Assembly: GCF_023630175.1 (NCBI RefSeq)
Contig: NZ_JALLIN010000047.1
Location: 1 to 58,873, forward strand
Direction: 5' to 3'
Source: Streptomyces cellostaticus
GTDB taxonomy: Bacteria > Actinomycetota > Actinomycetes > Streptomycetales > Streptomycetaceae
Length of the DNA: 58,873 nt
The notes under the pieces were generated by a model that worked only from the letters and a program-made list of their open reading frames with translations, did not search any database and had not been told where the DNA came from. Positions 50,837 through 57,595 of this stretch are shown here, in pieces. Made by a program: the position numbers and the translations under genes. Positions within the stretch are counted from its first letter, which is position 1; the number at the start of each line of letters is the position of its first letter.

Positions 50837-51298
50837 GTGAACGAGCCCACCCGCTACCCGGCCGCGTACGACACGACGACCCTGGAAGTGCACCGCCCCG
50901 TCCCGCTCACGCCCTCGCACACGGCGCCGCTCGCGCCCGTACAGTCCGGTGGCGTCCCGTCCATGGCGAGCGTCGTCCTTCCAGACGGTCGTGTCGTCAC
51001 CGGCTACGCCGTGAACCCCCTCCATCCGGCGCCGGTCGCGGCCAAGCCGCCCGTCTCCCGCGCGGCGGTCAACGTCGCCCTCGGGGGTGTCGGGTTCCTC
51101 GCCGTATCCGGTGGGCTGCTGCTGCTCACCACGTTCATCACGGCGCTGACCGCGCTGGTCACCCAGCTCGTCATCCTCGCCGCCGTCATCTTCGGCGGGC
51201 TCGTCGCGGTCCAGGTCTTCACCGGCAGCGGCCGGAGGGACGGGATCACGGTGAACATCCGCAAGGCCGTCATCAAGCGCAACCACTTCCACGGCTGA
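50837..51298 (+). CDS. Spd-like membrane protein
   Basis: The 153-residue protein has a Pro-rich N-terminus and two adjacent helices (FLAVSGGLLLLTTFITALTA; LVTQLVILAAVIFGGLVAVQ) ending in a basic tail. GTG 50837 lies 14 bp after the previous stop and follows GGGAG. This is the SpdB pattern of Streptomyces plasmids, but the assignment is by topology only. Confidence 0.7.
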   Translation: MNEPTRYPAAYDTTTLEVHRPVPLTPSHTAPLAPVQSGGVPSMASVVLPDGRVVTGYAVNPLHPAPVAAKPPVSRAAVNVALGGVGFLAVSGGLLLLTTFITALTALVTQLVILAAVIFGGLVAVQVFTGSGRRDGITVNIRKAVIKRNHFHG

Positions 51299-51310
51299 CA
51301 GGAGCCCTAA

Positions 51311-51760
51311 GTGTTCGACATCCGGGTCATCTGCGACCCCGCCGACACCGACCACATCGTCACCGCCCTGAGCGGCGCGTTCAACGCCGGGCCCGTGAAC
51401 GTTTACCCCGCCCGAGACGGCAGCAGGACGCGCCTGTACCTGCGCGCCGAGCACAAGCGCACTCCCGAGCGGAGCGTCATGGACTGGCCCAACGCCAGCC
51501 AGGCGTACGCCACCGCGCCCCACGCGGGCCGCGAGCTGGACTGGCTGGACGCCGCCGAGGAGCGAGGGCGTGAGTGGTGGCTGCGCCGGGCCGCCCTCGC
51601 CGACCGCATGGCCGCCGGGCTCGTCCCCGGCCGGACGGCCAGCACCGGCGACGCGTTCGACCTGGCCTGCCACCTGATGGCACTGGACGGGACTGACGAG
51701 GGCTGTAACCCGCGCGCCTACGTCCGTCAGCAGTACGCCCGCTGGGTCAACAACCGCTAG
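51311..51760 (+). CDS. Conserved hypothetical AICE protein
   Basis: The 149-residue soluble protein (FDIRVICDPADTDHIVTALS; YPARDGSRTRLYLRAEHKRT; EFDLACHLMALDGTDEG-like end) starts with a ferredoxin-like beta-alpha-beta pattern. GTG 51311 follows CAGGAG. It is the last gene before hairpin copy C. I know the type from AICEs but no role. Confidence 0.65.
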   Translation: MFDIRVICDPADTDHIVTALSGAFNAGPVNVYPARDGSRTRLYLRAEHKRTPERSVMDWPNASQAYATAPHAGRELDWLDAAEERGREWWLRRAALADRMAAGLVPGRTASTGDAFDLACHLMALDGTDEGCNPRAYVRQQYARWVNNR

Positions 51761-51770
51761 CTACGCCCGA

Positions 51771-51808
51771 GGGCGGCGGCACTCCCGGACAAGGACAGCC
51801 CGCCGCCC
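51771..51808 (+). ncRNA. Conserved-loop hairpin, copy C
   Basis: A perfect 9-bp stem GGGCGGCGG/CCGCCGCCC encloses the loop CACTCCCGGACAAGGACAGC at 51780-51799. TCCCGAC (51821-51827), AGGAG (51838-51842) and ATG 51852 of the primase gene follow. Confidence 0.75.
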
Positions 51809-51851
51809 CCGGTCTCCCAATCCCGACGAAGCAGAACAGGAGACCTACAGC

Positions 51852-52793
51852 ATGACACCTGCAAGTAAGACCCGGCGTCCCGGCGGCGGGAATCACCTGG
51901 ACTACGGGAACGCCCTACGAACTGCGCTAGACCTCGCAGCGGCAGGCGTGCCCGTGCTGCCCCTGCGCGAGGGCAAGGTGCCGTTCGGGAACTGCCATGC
52001 ATGTGCGGGCGGCACCTGTGGCGGACGGCCGAACATGAAGAGTGCCGGTCCGTGCCAGTGTCCAGCGCCCTGCCACGCCTGGGCCGCCGCCACGACCGAC
52101 GCGAAGGTGATCAGCTCCCCCGCATGGGCGTCGGCATGGCGTGTGGCCGTCTGCGTCGGCTACCACCCCGGCGGCGCAGGGGTGACCGTGGTGGACCTCG
52201 ACAACGCGGCGGCCGTGAACTGGGCGCGTGAGACGCTGCCTGCCACCCGGACAGTGCCGACGACCCGGGGCGAACACCGGATCTACCGGGGCGTCATGGA
52301 CTCGCACAACGCCGTTCGGCCCGGCGTAGACATCAAGTCGCGCATGGCCTACGCCCGTTGGCTGGGGCCGGGGACGGGAATCATGGCCCGGATGTCGACG
52401 TCCGTCGTCGCCCTGTTCACGAAGGAAGAGACCACCCCCGCCCCCGGGGAAGTGGTCTCTTCCCTCTCCGCGCGCGCCACCTGGGACCGGACGGTTGCCA
52501 CCGGATGCCGCCACACCGAGCGCTACGTCCGCACCGGCCTGGATCGCGGCCTCGGCAAGGTGCGCTCCCGACTCGAATCGGGCGCCGGATCACAGGCGTT
52601 CGGGGTTGCCCGGTTCGCCGCGGCTCAGCACGTGAACTGCCCCGGGCCGTGCGGACTGGAAGCCCTCGGGGAAGAGATCGTGGCCGCCGCCGTCTCCGTC
52701 GGAGTCCCCGAGGCGTACGCGCGCCGCGCGGTCGCCAATGGCCTTGACGTCGCCTTGGAGCGATCAGCAGTCGAAGGGAGGGCAGTCGGATGA
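51852..52793 (+). CDS. Bifunctional primase/polymerase (prim-pol) replication initiator
   Basis: The 313-residue protein has a prim-pol domain: ALDLAAAGVPVLPLREGKVP at the start, a Cys-rich insertion (CHACAGGTCGG, CQCPAPC), and the catalytic acidic pair in VTVVDLDNAA (about 113-117) followed by TTRGEHRIYRG. It would prime and start replication of the excised circle. ATG 51852 follows AGGAG. The stop overlaps the next gene (ATGA), which supplies the helicase-like partner. Confidence 0.85.
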   Translation: MTPASKTRRPGGGNHLDYGNALRTALDLAAAGVPVLPLREGKVPFGNCHACAGGTCGGRPNMKSAGPCQCPAPCHAWAAATTDAKVISSPAWASAWRVAVCVGYHPGGAGVTVVDLDNAAAVNWARETLPATRTVPTTRGEHRIYRGVMDSHNAVRPGVDIKSRMAYARWLGPGTGIMARMSTSVVALFTKEETTPAPGEVVSSLSARATWDRTVATGCRHTERYVRTGLDRGLGKVRSRLESGAGSQAFGVARFAAAQHVNCPGPCGLEALGEEIVAAAVSVGVPEAYARRAVANGLDVALERSAVEGRAVG

Positions 52794-54352
52794 CCACACA
52801 GCCTGTGGACAGCCCCGATCTGTGGGCTGGGCTGCCGACCCTAGAAGCCCCGCCCGTCGGGGGTGAGACGGTGCCGGACGTGTGGGAAGACCCCATCCCC
52901 CTCACCGGTCGGCGCGAGCGTCCGCCGTTCCCCGTCCGCGTCCTTCCCGCTTGGCTGCATGACTTCGTGGCGGCCGTCGCCGAGGAAACGCAGACCCCGG
53001 TGGACCTCGCCGGATCAATCGCCCTCGCCGTGCTCGCCACGGCCGCGGGCGGCCGGTCCGTCGTCCATGTGCGCGGCAACTGGCGTGAGCCCACCAACCT
53101 GTACACCGTGGTGGCGCTCCCGCCGGCCAATCGCAAGTCCGCTGTCTTCGCCCTGCTGACGGACCCGCTGTACGAAGCGGAAAAGCAGCTCAAGGCCGCG
53201 ATGAAGCCGGTCATCGTCGAGGCTGAGCTGACCGCTCGTCTCGCGAAGGAAGCGGCCGACAAAGCCGCCGCCAAGGCCGCGTCCGCCGACGGGTCCAAAC
53301 GTGACGAGATGGTGGCCACCGCCGTCGGTCTCGCGCAGACCGCCGACACGCTCACCGTCCCGGCCGAACCGGTCCTGTTGGCGGACGACTCCACGCCGGA
53401 GACGGTCACCTCACTCATGGCGGAACAGGGCGGCCGACTGTCGGTGATGAGCGCCGAGGGAGGCATCTTCGACATCATCGCCGGCCGCTACTCCGGCGCC
53501 CCGAACATGGATGTGTTCCTCAAGGGGCACGCCGGAGACCGGCTGAGGGTCAACCGACAGACCCGCCGCGAGTACATCGACACTCCGGCCCTGACTATCG
53601 GCCTCGCCGTCCAGCCGGACGTGTTGCGGGACATCGGCAAGGTGAAGGGATTCGACGGGCGCGGACTGCTGGCCCGCTTCCTGTACTCCCTGCCCGCCTC
53701 CACGGTCGGTGAGCGGAAGGTCATCACCGACCCGGTCCCGGAGCAGACGGCCGCTACCTACACCGCGAATGTCCTCAGCCTTACCCTGGCGTTCGCGGAG
53801 TGGACCGACCCGGCCGTCATCCAGCTCAGCCCCGAGGCGGACGCGGCACTCATCGCATACCAAGAGCACGTCGAGCCTCAGCTCAAAGCGCGGGGCGGCA
53901 AGCTTGGTCACATCTCGAACTGGGCCGGAAAGCTCGCCGGAGCGACCGCCCGCATGGCCGCGCTCCTGCACCTCGCGGAGCATCTGGGCAACGGCTACGC
54001 CCACCCGGTCTCTGAGGCCACCATGCGCGCGGCTATCGAGCTGGGGGAGTACTACACCGCCCATGCCCTCGCCGTGTTCGATGTCATGGGCGCTGATCCC
54101 GTCCTGTCCCGTGCCCGTAGCGTCCTGGAAGCGCTCAGGGACAACGGATGGGACGACGTGAGCCGACGCGACCTGTTCACGGTCCTCTCGCGCGCCGAGG
54201 TCCCCACCATCGCGGACCTCGAACCGGCCCTCGCCCTGCTGGAAGACCACGGATACCTGCGGACCTATCAGCCGGACCGCACGGGCAAGCGCGGCAGGCC
54301 GCCAGCGCCGCGGCTGCAGGTACACCCAACCCTGCGGCACGGCGGCCGGTGA
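52790..54352 (+). CDS. DUF3987 (YfjI-like) replication-associated ATPase
   Basis: The 520-residue protein matches DUF3987 proteins, which pair with prim-pol domains in mobile elements: LAGSIALAVLATAAGGRSVV, LYTVVALPPANRKSAVFALL at the P-loop position, and LSVMSAEGGIFDIIAGRYSG at the Walker B position. A coiled segment at about 145-185 and a C-terminal winged helix (about 440-505) are visible. The P-loop Gly-Lys pattern is degenerate (PPANRKS), as in the family. Probably the replicative helicase or loader of the element. Confidence 0.82.
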   Translation: MTTQPVDSPDLWAGLPTLEAPPVGGETVPDVWEDPIPLTGRRERPPFPVRVLPAWLHDFVAAVAEETQTPVDLAGSIALAVLATAAGGRSVVHVRGNWREPTNLYTVVALPPANRKSAVFALLTDPLYEAEKQLKAAMKPVIVEAELTARLAKEAADKAAAKAASADGSKRDEMVATAVGLAQTADTLTVPAEPVLLADDSTPETVTSLMAEQGGRLSVMSAEGGIFDIIAGRYSGAPNMDVFLKGHAGDRLRVNRQTRREYIDTPALTIGLAVQPDVLRDIGKVKGFDGRGLLARFLYSLPASTVGERKVITDPVPEQTAATYTANVLSLTLAFAEWTDPAVIQLSPEADAALIAYQEHVEPQLKARGGKLGHISNWAGKLAGATARMAALLHLAEHLGNGYAHPVSEATMRAAIELGEYYTAHALAVFDVMGADPVLSRARSVLEALRDNGWDDVSRRDLFTVLSRAEVPTIADLEPALALLEDHGYLRTYQPDRTGKRGRPPAPRLQVHPTLRHGGR

Positions 54353-54534
54353 GCCGGTCCCCGTCTGCGTCCCGCTCGCACAAACCGCGAAATCGCAATA
54401 AGCCCCACTAGAGCTGCTGACCAGCGGCGGGACCTCACGGTGCAGTCCGACGAGGCCCCGTCGCACTATCCCGCGTTATTCCGCACAAACCCGCGCCCGG
54501 GGCGGCGGGCCCCTCACGCCTGACTACCGAGACG

Positions 54535-55170
54535 CTACTCCGCTCGCCTACGACGCCACAGGACCCACCGGGGGACTGAGGGGGCGGGGGGGTTCAGAAC
54601 AGGGCTCAGAGCCGCGTGAAAGCTCTCCAGGGCCTGGGCCATCCGGTCATCGTTTCCGGGCTCCTCTGTGGCTGCTTTGAACACCGCGTCGGCCCCTGCG
54701 GCAAGCCCCGGCTCCCTGTGCCTCATGAGGGGTGCGGCAGCTGTCCCGAGCCGGCTCAGGGGGGTTTCCAGTCGTGCCGCTGATGCCGCGGTGTCCTGCT
54801 CCCAACGGTCCACGGCCCGCCACATTTCCCTGAAAAGGGCGGGAAGGCCCGAAGTCGCCCCGCCACGCCCGCCGAGGGCGGCTGACGCTCCCCTGCTCAG
54901 CGCACTCACGAAGAGGCGGGCCTTGGCGCCCTGGCCCGCGAAGAGCTGATCGTGCATGTTCCCTGCGACCTTGAGCTCGAGCACTGCCTTCACCAGCTCA
55001 TTGGCCTGTGCCTCGAGGGCGGCGCGGTCGGCTGCGGCGTCCTTGCGCTCCTCCGCCTTCCGGGTGCGACGGCCGTTCTCCCAGCCGCCGATAAACACCA
55101 AGGCGACGGCACCGGCGGCCGTGACCACCTTGTCGAGTACTTCGCTGTCTACATGGATCACGCCCAACAC
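54535..55170 (-). CDS. Hypothetical membrane-anchored coiled-coil protein, convergent in the element
   Basis: The 211-residue protein has one N-terminal helix (VVTAAGAVALVFIGGWENGR) followed by a charged helical region (RTRKAEERKDAAADRAALEA) and an Ala-rich remainder. It runs against the surrounding genes. GTG 55170 is used; GTG codons three and six residues later are alternatives. It may be an entry-exclusion or cargo protein, but nothing proves it. Confidence 0.55.
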   Translation of the reverse strand: MLGVIHVDSEVLDKVVTAAGAVALVFIGGWENGRRTRKAEERKDAAADRAALEAQANELVKAVLELKVAGNMHDQLFAGQGAKARLFVSALSRGASAALGGRGGATSGLPALFREMWRAVDRWEQDTAASAARLETPLSRLGTAAAPLMRHREPGLAAGADAVFKAATEEPGNDDRMAQALESFHAALSPVLNPPAPSVPRWVLWRRRRAE

Positions 55171-55264
55171 GACACGACCGCGTCCTTAGAGGTTCCCGCC
55201 CGACCGGTCTTGTCCTTTCCACCGCCAGAGCGAGCTAAGAGGTGACGGAAAAGAGGTGATTTTC

Positions 55265-55402
55265 ATGGTGGAGTGCGGAGCGTGCCACCACCCCGGCGCG
55301 CACGCGGTTGTCGTGTCGGCGGAGGGATGGCCCAAGCGCTGCGACGACTGCGCGCGTCGCACGGCGAAGGCCCGAGCCGAACAGGAGCAGCGGGGCGAGT
55401 AG
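55265..55402 (+). CDS. Very small zinc-finger protein (45 aa)
   Basis: ATG 55265 follows AAGAGGTGA. The product, MVECGACHHPGAHAVVVSAE then KRCDDCARRTAKARAEQEQR, has two CxxC pairs about 22 residues apart, a compact zinc ribbon with a basic tail. An intrinsic terminator follows its stop. Such tiny zinc proteins are frequent just before xis/int in AICEs. Confidence 0.65.
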   Translation: MVECGACHHPGAHAVVVSAEGWPKRCDDCARRTAKARAEQEQRGE

Positions 55403-55411
55403 CCGTACCCG

Positions 55412-55444
55412 GTGGGGCCGGTGGCTGATGACCACCGGCCCCAC
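55412..55444 (+). terminator. Intrinsic terminator with U-tract
   Basis: GTGGGGCCGGTGG / CCACCGGCCCCAC hairpin followed by TACTTTTT, a textbook Rho-independent terminator, separating the small zinc-protein gene from xis-int. Confidence 0.9.
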
Positions 55445-55603
55445 TACTTTTTCGCGGAGTTTCGTGGGTTTCTGCGAGCCCTGCCCCCTGGCCGCCCACA
55501 CGCCGCATCACCGCAGCTCAGCCGCAGTCACTGGGCTTTCTGCGGATAACGCGGTTTGTGCGGCGGCATCCCCCCACGAACGCAGCACAAGAAGGAGTGA
55601 GCC

Positions 55604-55831
55604 TTGAGCGAGTACGGCACCCTCGCGGCGCCCACCGATGACGACCCGACGCTGGTTCTCCTCACGGTCGAAGAAGCCGCCCGCCGCCTCCGCATCGGGC
55701 GGACCACGTGTTACCAGCTCATCCGCTCCGGAGAGCTGGAGTCCATCCCTGTCGGCCGCCTCCGCCGCGTCCCCGCCGACGCGCCGGCCGCGTACGTCGC
55801 TCGCCGACGCGCAGCGCAGCGAGCCGCTTGA
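55604..55831 (+). CDS. xis: Excisionase (AlpA/MerR-like helix-turn-helix)
   Basis: The 75-residue protein contains the excisionase DNA-binding fold: LLTVEEAARRLRIGRTTCYQ, LIRSGELESIPVGRLRRVPA. TTG 55604 follows AAGGAGTGAG. It precedes the integrase by 83 bp, with hairpin copy D between them. Xis proteins bend att DNA and direct the integrase to excise. Confidence 0.88.
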   Translation: MSEYGTLAAPTDDDPTLVLLTVEEAARRLRIGRTTCYQLIRSGELESIPVGRLRRVPADAPAAYVARRRAAQRAA

Positions 55832-55837
55832 CCACAC

Positions 55838-55880
55838 CCGGGGCGGTGGCACTCCCGGACAGGACAGCCCGTCGCCCCGG
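55838..55880 (+). ncRNA. Conserved-loop hairpin, copy D
   Basis: A 12-bp stem CCGGGGCGGTGG/CCGTCGCCCCGG with two adjacent U-G wobble pairs encloses a 19-nt loop (55850-55868), one A shorter than the others. TCCCGAC (55886-55892), AGGAG (55903-55907) and the integrase GTG 55915 follow. It lies between xis and int, the position where an int-alpA structured RNA has been described; whether it is the same motif needs a covariance search. Confidence 0.75.
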
Positions 55881-55914
55881 CTCCATCCCGACAGCAAGAG
55901 ACAGGAGCCTGCCT

Positions 55915-57198
55915 GTGGCAGAAAAGAAGAAGCGCACCCGTCGCGCCAACGGCGAGTCGGCGATCTACCTAGGGAAGGACGGCCGCTGGCACGCGCGCGT
56001 GCCGATGGGCTACAAGGACGACGGGACGCCGTACCGCCGGCACCTCACACGCCCCACGCGAAAGGACCTGGTCGAGGAAGTCAGGCGGCTGGAGAAGCAG
56101 CGCGACGAGGGTTCGGCGCGACAGCCCGGCAAGCCGTGGACGGTCGAGAAGTGGCTGTTGCACTGGGTCGAGAACATCGCCAAGCCTGTCGTGAGCGAGA
56201 ACACATACGACGGCTACGAGGTGGCGGTGCGCGTCCACCTGGTCCCCGGCGTTGGCAAGCACCGTATCGACCGCTTGGAGCCCGAGCACCTGGAAAGCCT
56301 GTACCGCCGTATGCAGAAGAACGGGAGTAAGCCCGGCACAGCTCACCAGGCTCACCGCACCATCCGTACCGCCCTCGGAGAGGCGGTACGACGCGGCCAC
56401 GCTGCCAAGAACGCCGCTGCGCTGGCCAAGCCACCCCGGATCGAAGAAGAGGAAGCAGAGGTTGAGCCCTACTCCCTCGAAGAAGTTCAGCGCCTGCTGA
56501 TCGAGGTCAACAAACGCCGGAACAGTGCCCGCTGGATGCTCGCGCTCGCGCTCGGGCTGCGGCAGGGCGAGACGCTCGGGCTCCGCTGGTCTGATGTCGA
56601 CCTGGACAACGAGTACCTCAAGCTGCGCCGGAACCGTCTGCGTCCGAAGTACCAGCACGGATGCCCGGAGTCCTCGCCCTGCGGTCGGGTAGCGGCCGGG
56701 TATTGCCCGGACCGTGTGCAGGTGCGGCGTGAGACCAAGAACACGAAGTCCCGGGCGGGCCGCCGGGCGGTGCCGCTCCCGGGGCCGCTGGTCGCCATGC
56801 TCCGGCAGCACGCCGATGCGCAAGAGCGCGAGCGCAAGGCCGCCGGCGTTCTGTGGGGCGAGTCGGACTACGTGTTCACCAAGCCGCTCGGGGGTCCGCT
56901 GAGCCCCAATACGGACTACCACGACTGGAAGCGACTGCTCGAAGACGCGGGCGTGCGAGACGCCCGTCTTCATGACGCTCGGCACACCGCCGCCACCGTG
57001 CTCATGCTGCTCGGAGTCCCAGACCGGGTCATCGATCAGATCATGGGCTGGGAGCCGGGAACGTCCGCGCGCATGCGAGCGCGGTACCTCCATGTGCCGG
57101 ACGCCATGCTCAAGGACGTGGCCCGGAAGATCGCCGAAGCCATCTGGGGACTCCCCGAGACACCCTCTGTGGACAAAAACCAGGACAACGAGGTTTGA
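55915..57198 (+). CDS. int: Tyrosine site-specific integrase
   Basis: The 427-residue enzyme has an N-terminal arm-binding domain (GESAIYLGKDGRWHARVPMG), a core-binding SAM-like domain (about 75-165) and a catalytic domain with Arg in LALGLRQGETLGLRW, the box HDARHTAATVLM and the nucleophile Tyr in RARYLHVPDAM. It recombines the attachment site in tRNA-Ser(GGA). GTG 55915 follows AGGAG and the hairpin leader. Its 3' end overlaps the GGACAA repeats and lies 30 bp from attR, the standard layout. Confidence 0.95.
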   Translation: MAEKKKRTRRANGESAIYLGKDGRWHARVPMGYKDDGTPYRRHLTRPTRKDLVEEVRRLEKQRDEGSARQPGKPWTVEKWLLHWVENIAKPVVSENTYDGYEVAVRVHLVPGVGKHRIDRLEPEHLESLYRRMQKNGSKPGTAHQAHRTIRTALGEAVRRGHAAKNAAALAKPPRIEEEEAEVEPYSLEEVQRLLIEVNKRRNSARWMLALALGLRQGETLGLRWSDVDLDNEYLKLRRNRLRPKYQHGCPESSPCGRVAAGYCPDRVQVRRETKNTKSRAGRRAVPLPGPLVAMLRQHADAQERERKAAGVLWGESDYVFTKPLGGPLSPNTDYHDWKRLLEDAGVRDARLHDARHTAATVLMLLGVPDRVIDQIMGWEPGTSARMRARYLHVPDAMLKDVARKIAEAIWGLPETPSVDKNQDNEV

Positions 57199-57205
57199 GG
57201 ACAAC
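57171..57205. repeat. Candidate integrase arm sites, right end
   Basis: GGACAAA at 57171, GGACAAC at 57183 and GGACAAC at 57199. The first two are 12 bp apart, as in the left-end pair. Confidence 0.6.
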
Positions 57206-57241
57206 GTCGAAGGGCCCCACCTCGTGGTGGGGCCCTTCGAC
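57206..57241. terminator. Terminator hairpin at attR (serves int and tRNA-Ser)
   Basis: Perfect 16-bp stem GTCGAAGGGCCCCACC / GGTGGGGCCCTTCGAC with loop TCGT. Its right arm lies in the 88-bp repeat while the left arm and loop belong to the element, so the element supplies a replacement terminator for the tRNA. Confidence 0.85.
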
Positions 57242-57316
57242 ATCGTGCCCGGTGAGGCACTGGCGGAGGATACGAGATTCGAACTCGTGAGGGGTTGCCC
57301 CCAACACGCTTTCCAA
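57229..57316. repeat. attR: attR: 88-bp direct repeat
   Basis: Identical to 37994-38081. It ends in the tRNA anticodon loop, the usual crossover region for AICE integrases. Confidence 0.93.
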
Positions 57317-57348
57317 GCGTGCGCCCTAGGCCTCTAGGCGAATCCTCC
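57261..57348 (-). tRNA. tRNA-Ser (anticodon GGA), restored by the element
   Basis: Acceptor GGAGGAT/ATCCTCC, discriminator G, encoded CCA (57261-57263), anticodon loop TTGGAAA between CACGC and GCGTG, long variable arm, T-arm ACGAG-TTCGAAT-CTCGT. Everything from the anticodon loop to the 3' end comes from the element copy of the repeat; the 5' half is chromosomal. Confidence 0.95.
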
Positions 57349-57417
57349 GCCGGAAACATTACATGACCGAGGGGAGTGCTCGCGAACTCGTTCTCGCAGG
57401 CCGCCATCGGGTACTGT

Positions 57418-57512
57418 TGGCGCAGCCCCTCACGCGGCGCTATCTGACTGAACTCCCCCAGGGCCGGAAGGCAGCAAGGGTAGGTCGGCTCTGGCGGGTG
57501 CGTGGGGGGCGC
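57418..57512 (+). ncRNA. ffs: Bacterial small signal recognition particle RNA (4.5S-like)
   Basis: The diagnostic domain IV hairpin is present: CCAGGGCCGGAAGGCAGCAA with the GGAA tetraloop and the asymmetric loop on the 3' side (GCAGCAAGG). The flanking arms GCGCAGCCCCTCACGC and GCGTGGGGGGCGC close the rod. The location just upstream of dnaX is typical of actinobacteria. Ends are estimated to within a few bases. Confidence 0.88.
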
Positions 57513-57580
57513 TTGCGTTCGCGGGGGCGTGCCGGGCCCGGGCCGGGAGCCTCGGGCGAGGTGGGTTGTCACCGGGCGCC

Positions 57581-57586
57581 TATAAC
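57581..57586 (+). promoter_or_regulatory. Candidate -10 element of dnaX
   Basis: TATAAC lies 10 bp before the dnaX GTG. Transcription would begin at or next to the start codon, giving a leaderless or very short-leader mRNA. Confidence 0.5.
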
Positions 57587-57595
57587 CTCGTATGC

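Larger units (their letters stand above)
38082..57316. mobile_element. Integrative and conjugative element of actinomycetes (AICE), about 19.2 kb, in tRNA-Ser(GGA)
   Basis: The element is bounded by the 88-bp repeats and carries every AICE module: tyrosine integrase and excisionase at the right end beside the tRNA, a prim-pol/DUF3987 replication pair, an FtsK/TraB-type DNA translocase for mycelial transfer, Spd-like spread proteins, and an XRE/TPR plus GntR control block. Its cargo at the left end is a HEPN/zinc-ribbon gene and a REase-STAND NTPase gene. All core genes look intact, so it may still be mobile. Counting one attachment copy, its length is about 19,235 bp. Confidence 0.93.

Noticed and set aside
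47906..54352. Rolling-circle Rep protein of the RepSA type
   Set aside because: No HUH motif was found; the replication pair is prim-pol plus DUF3987.
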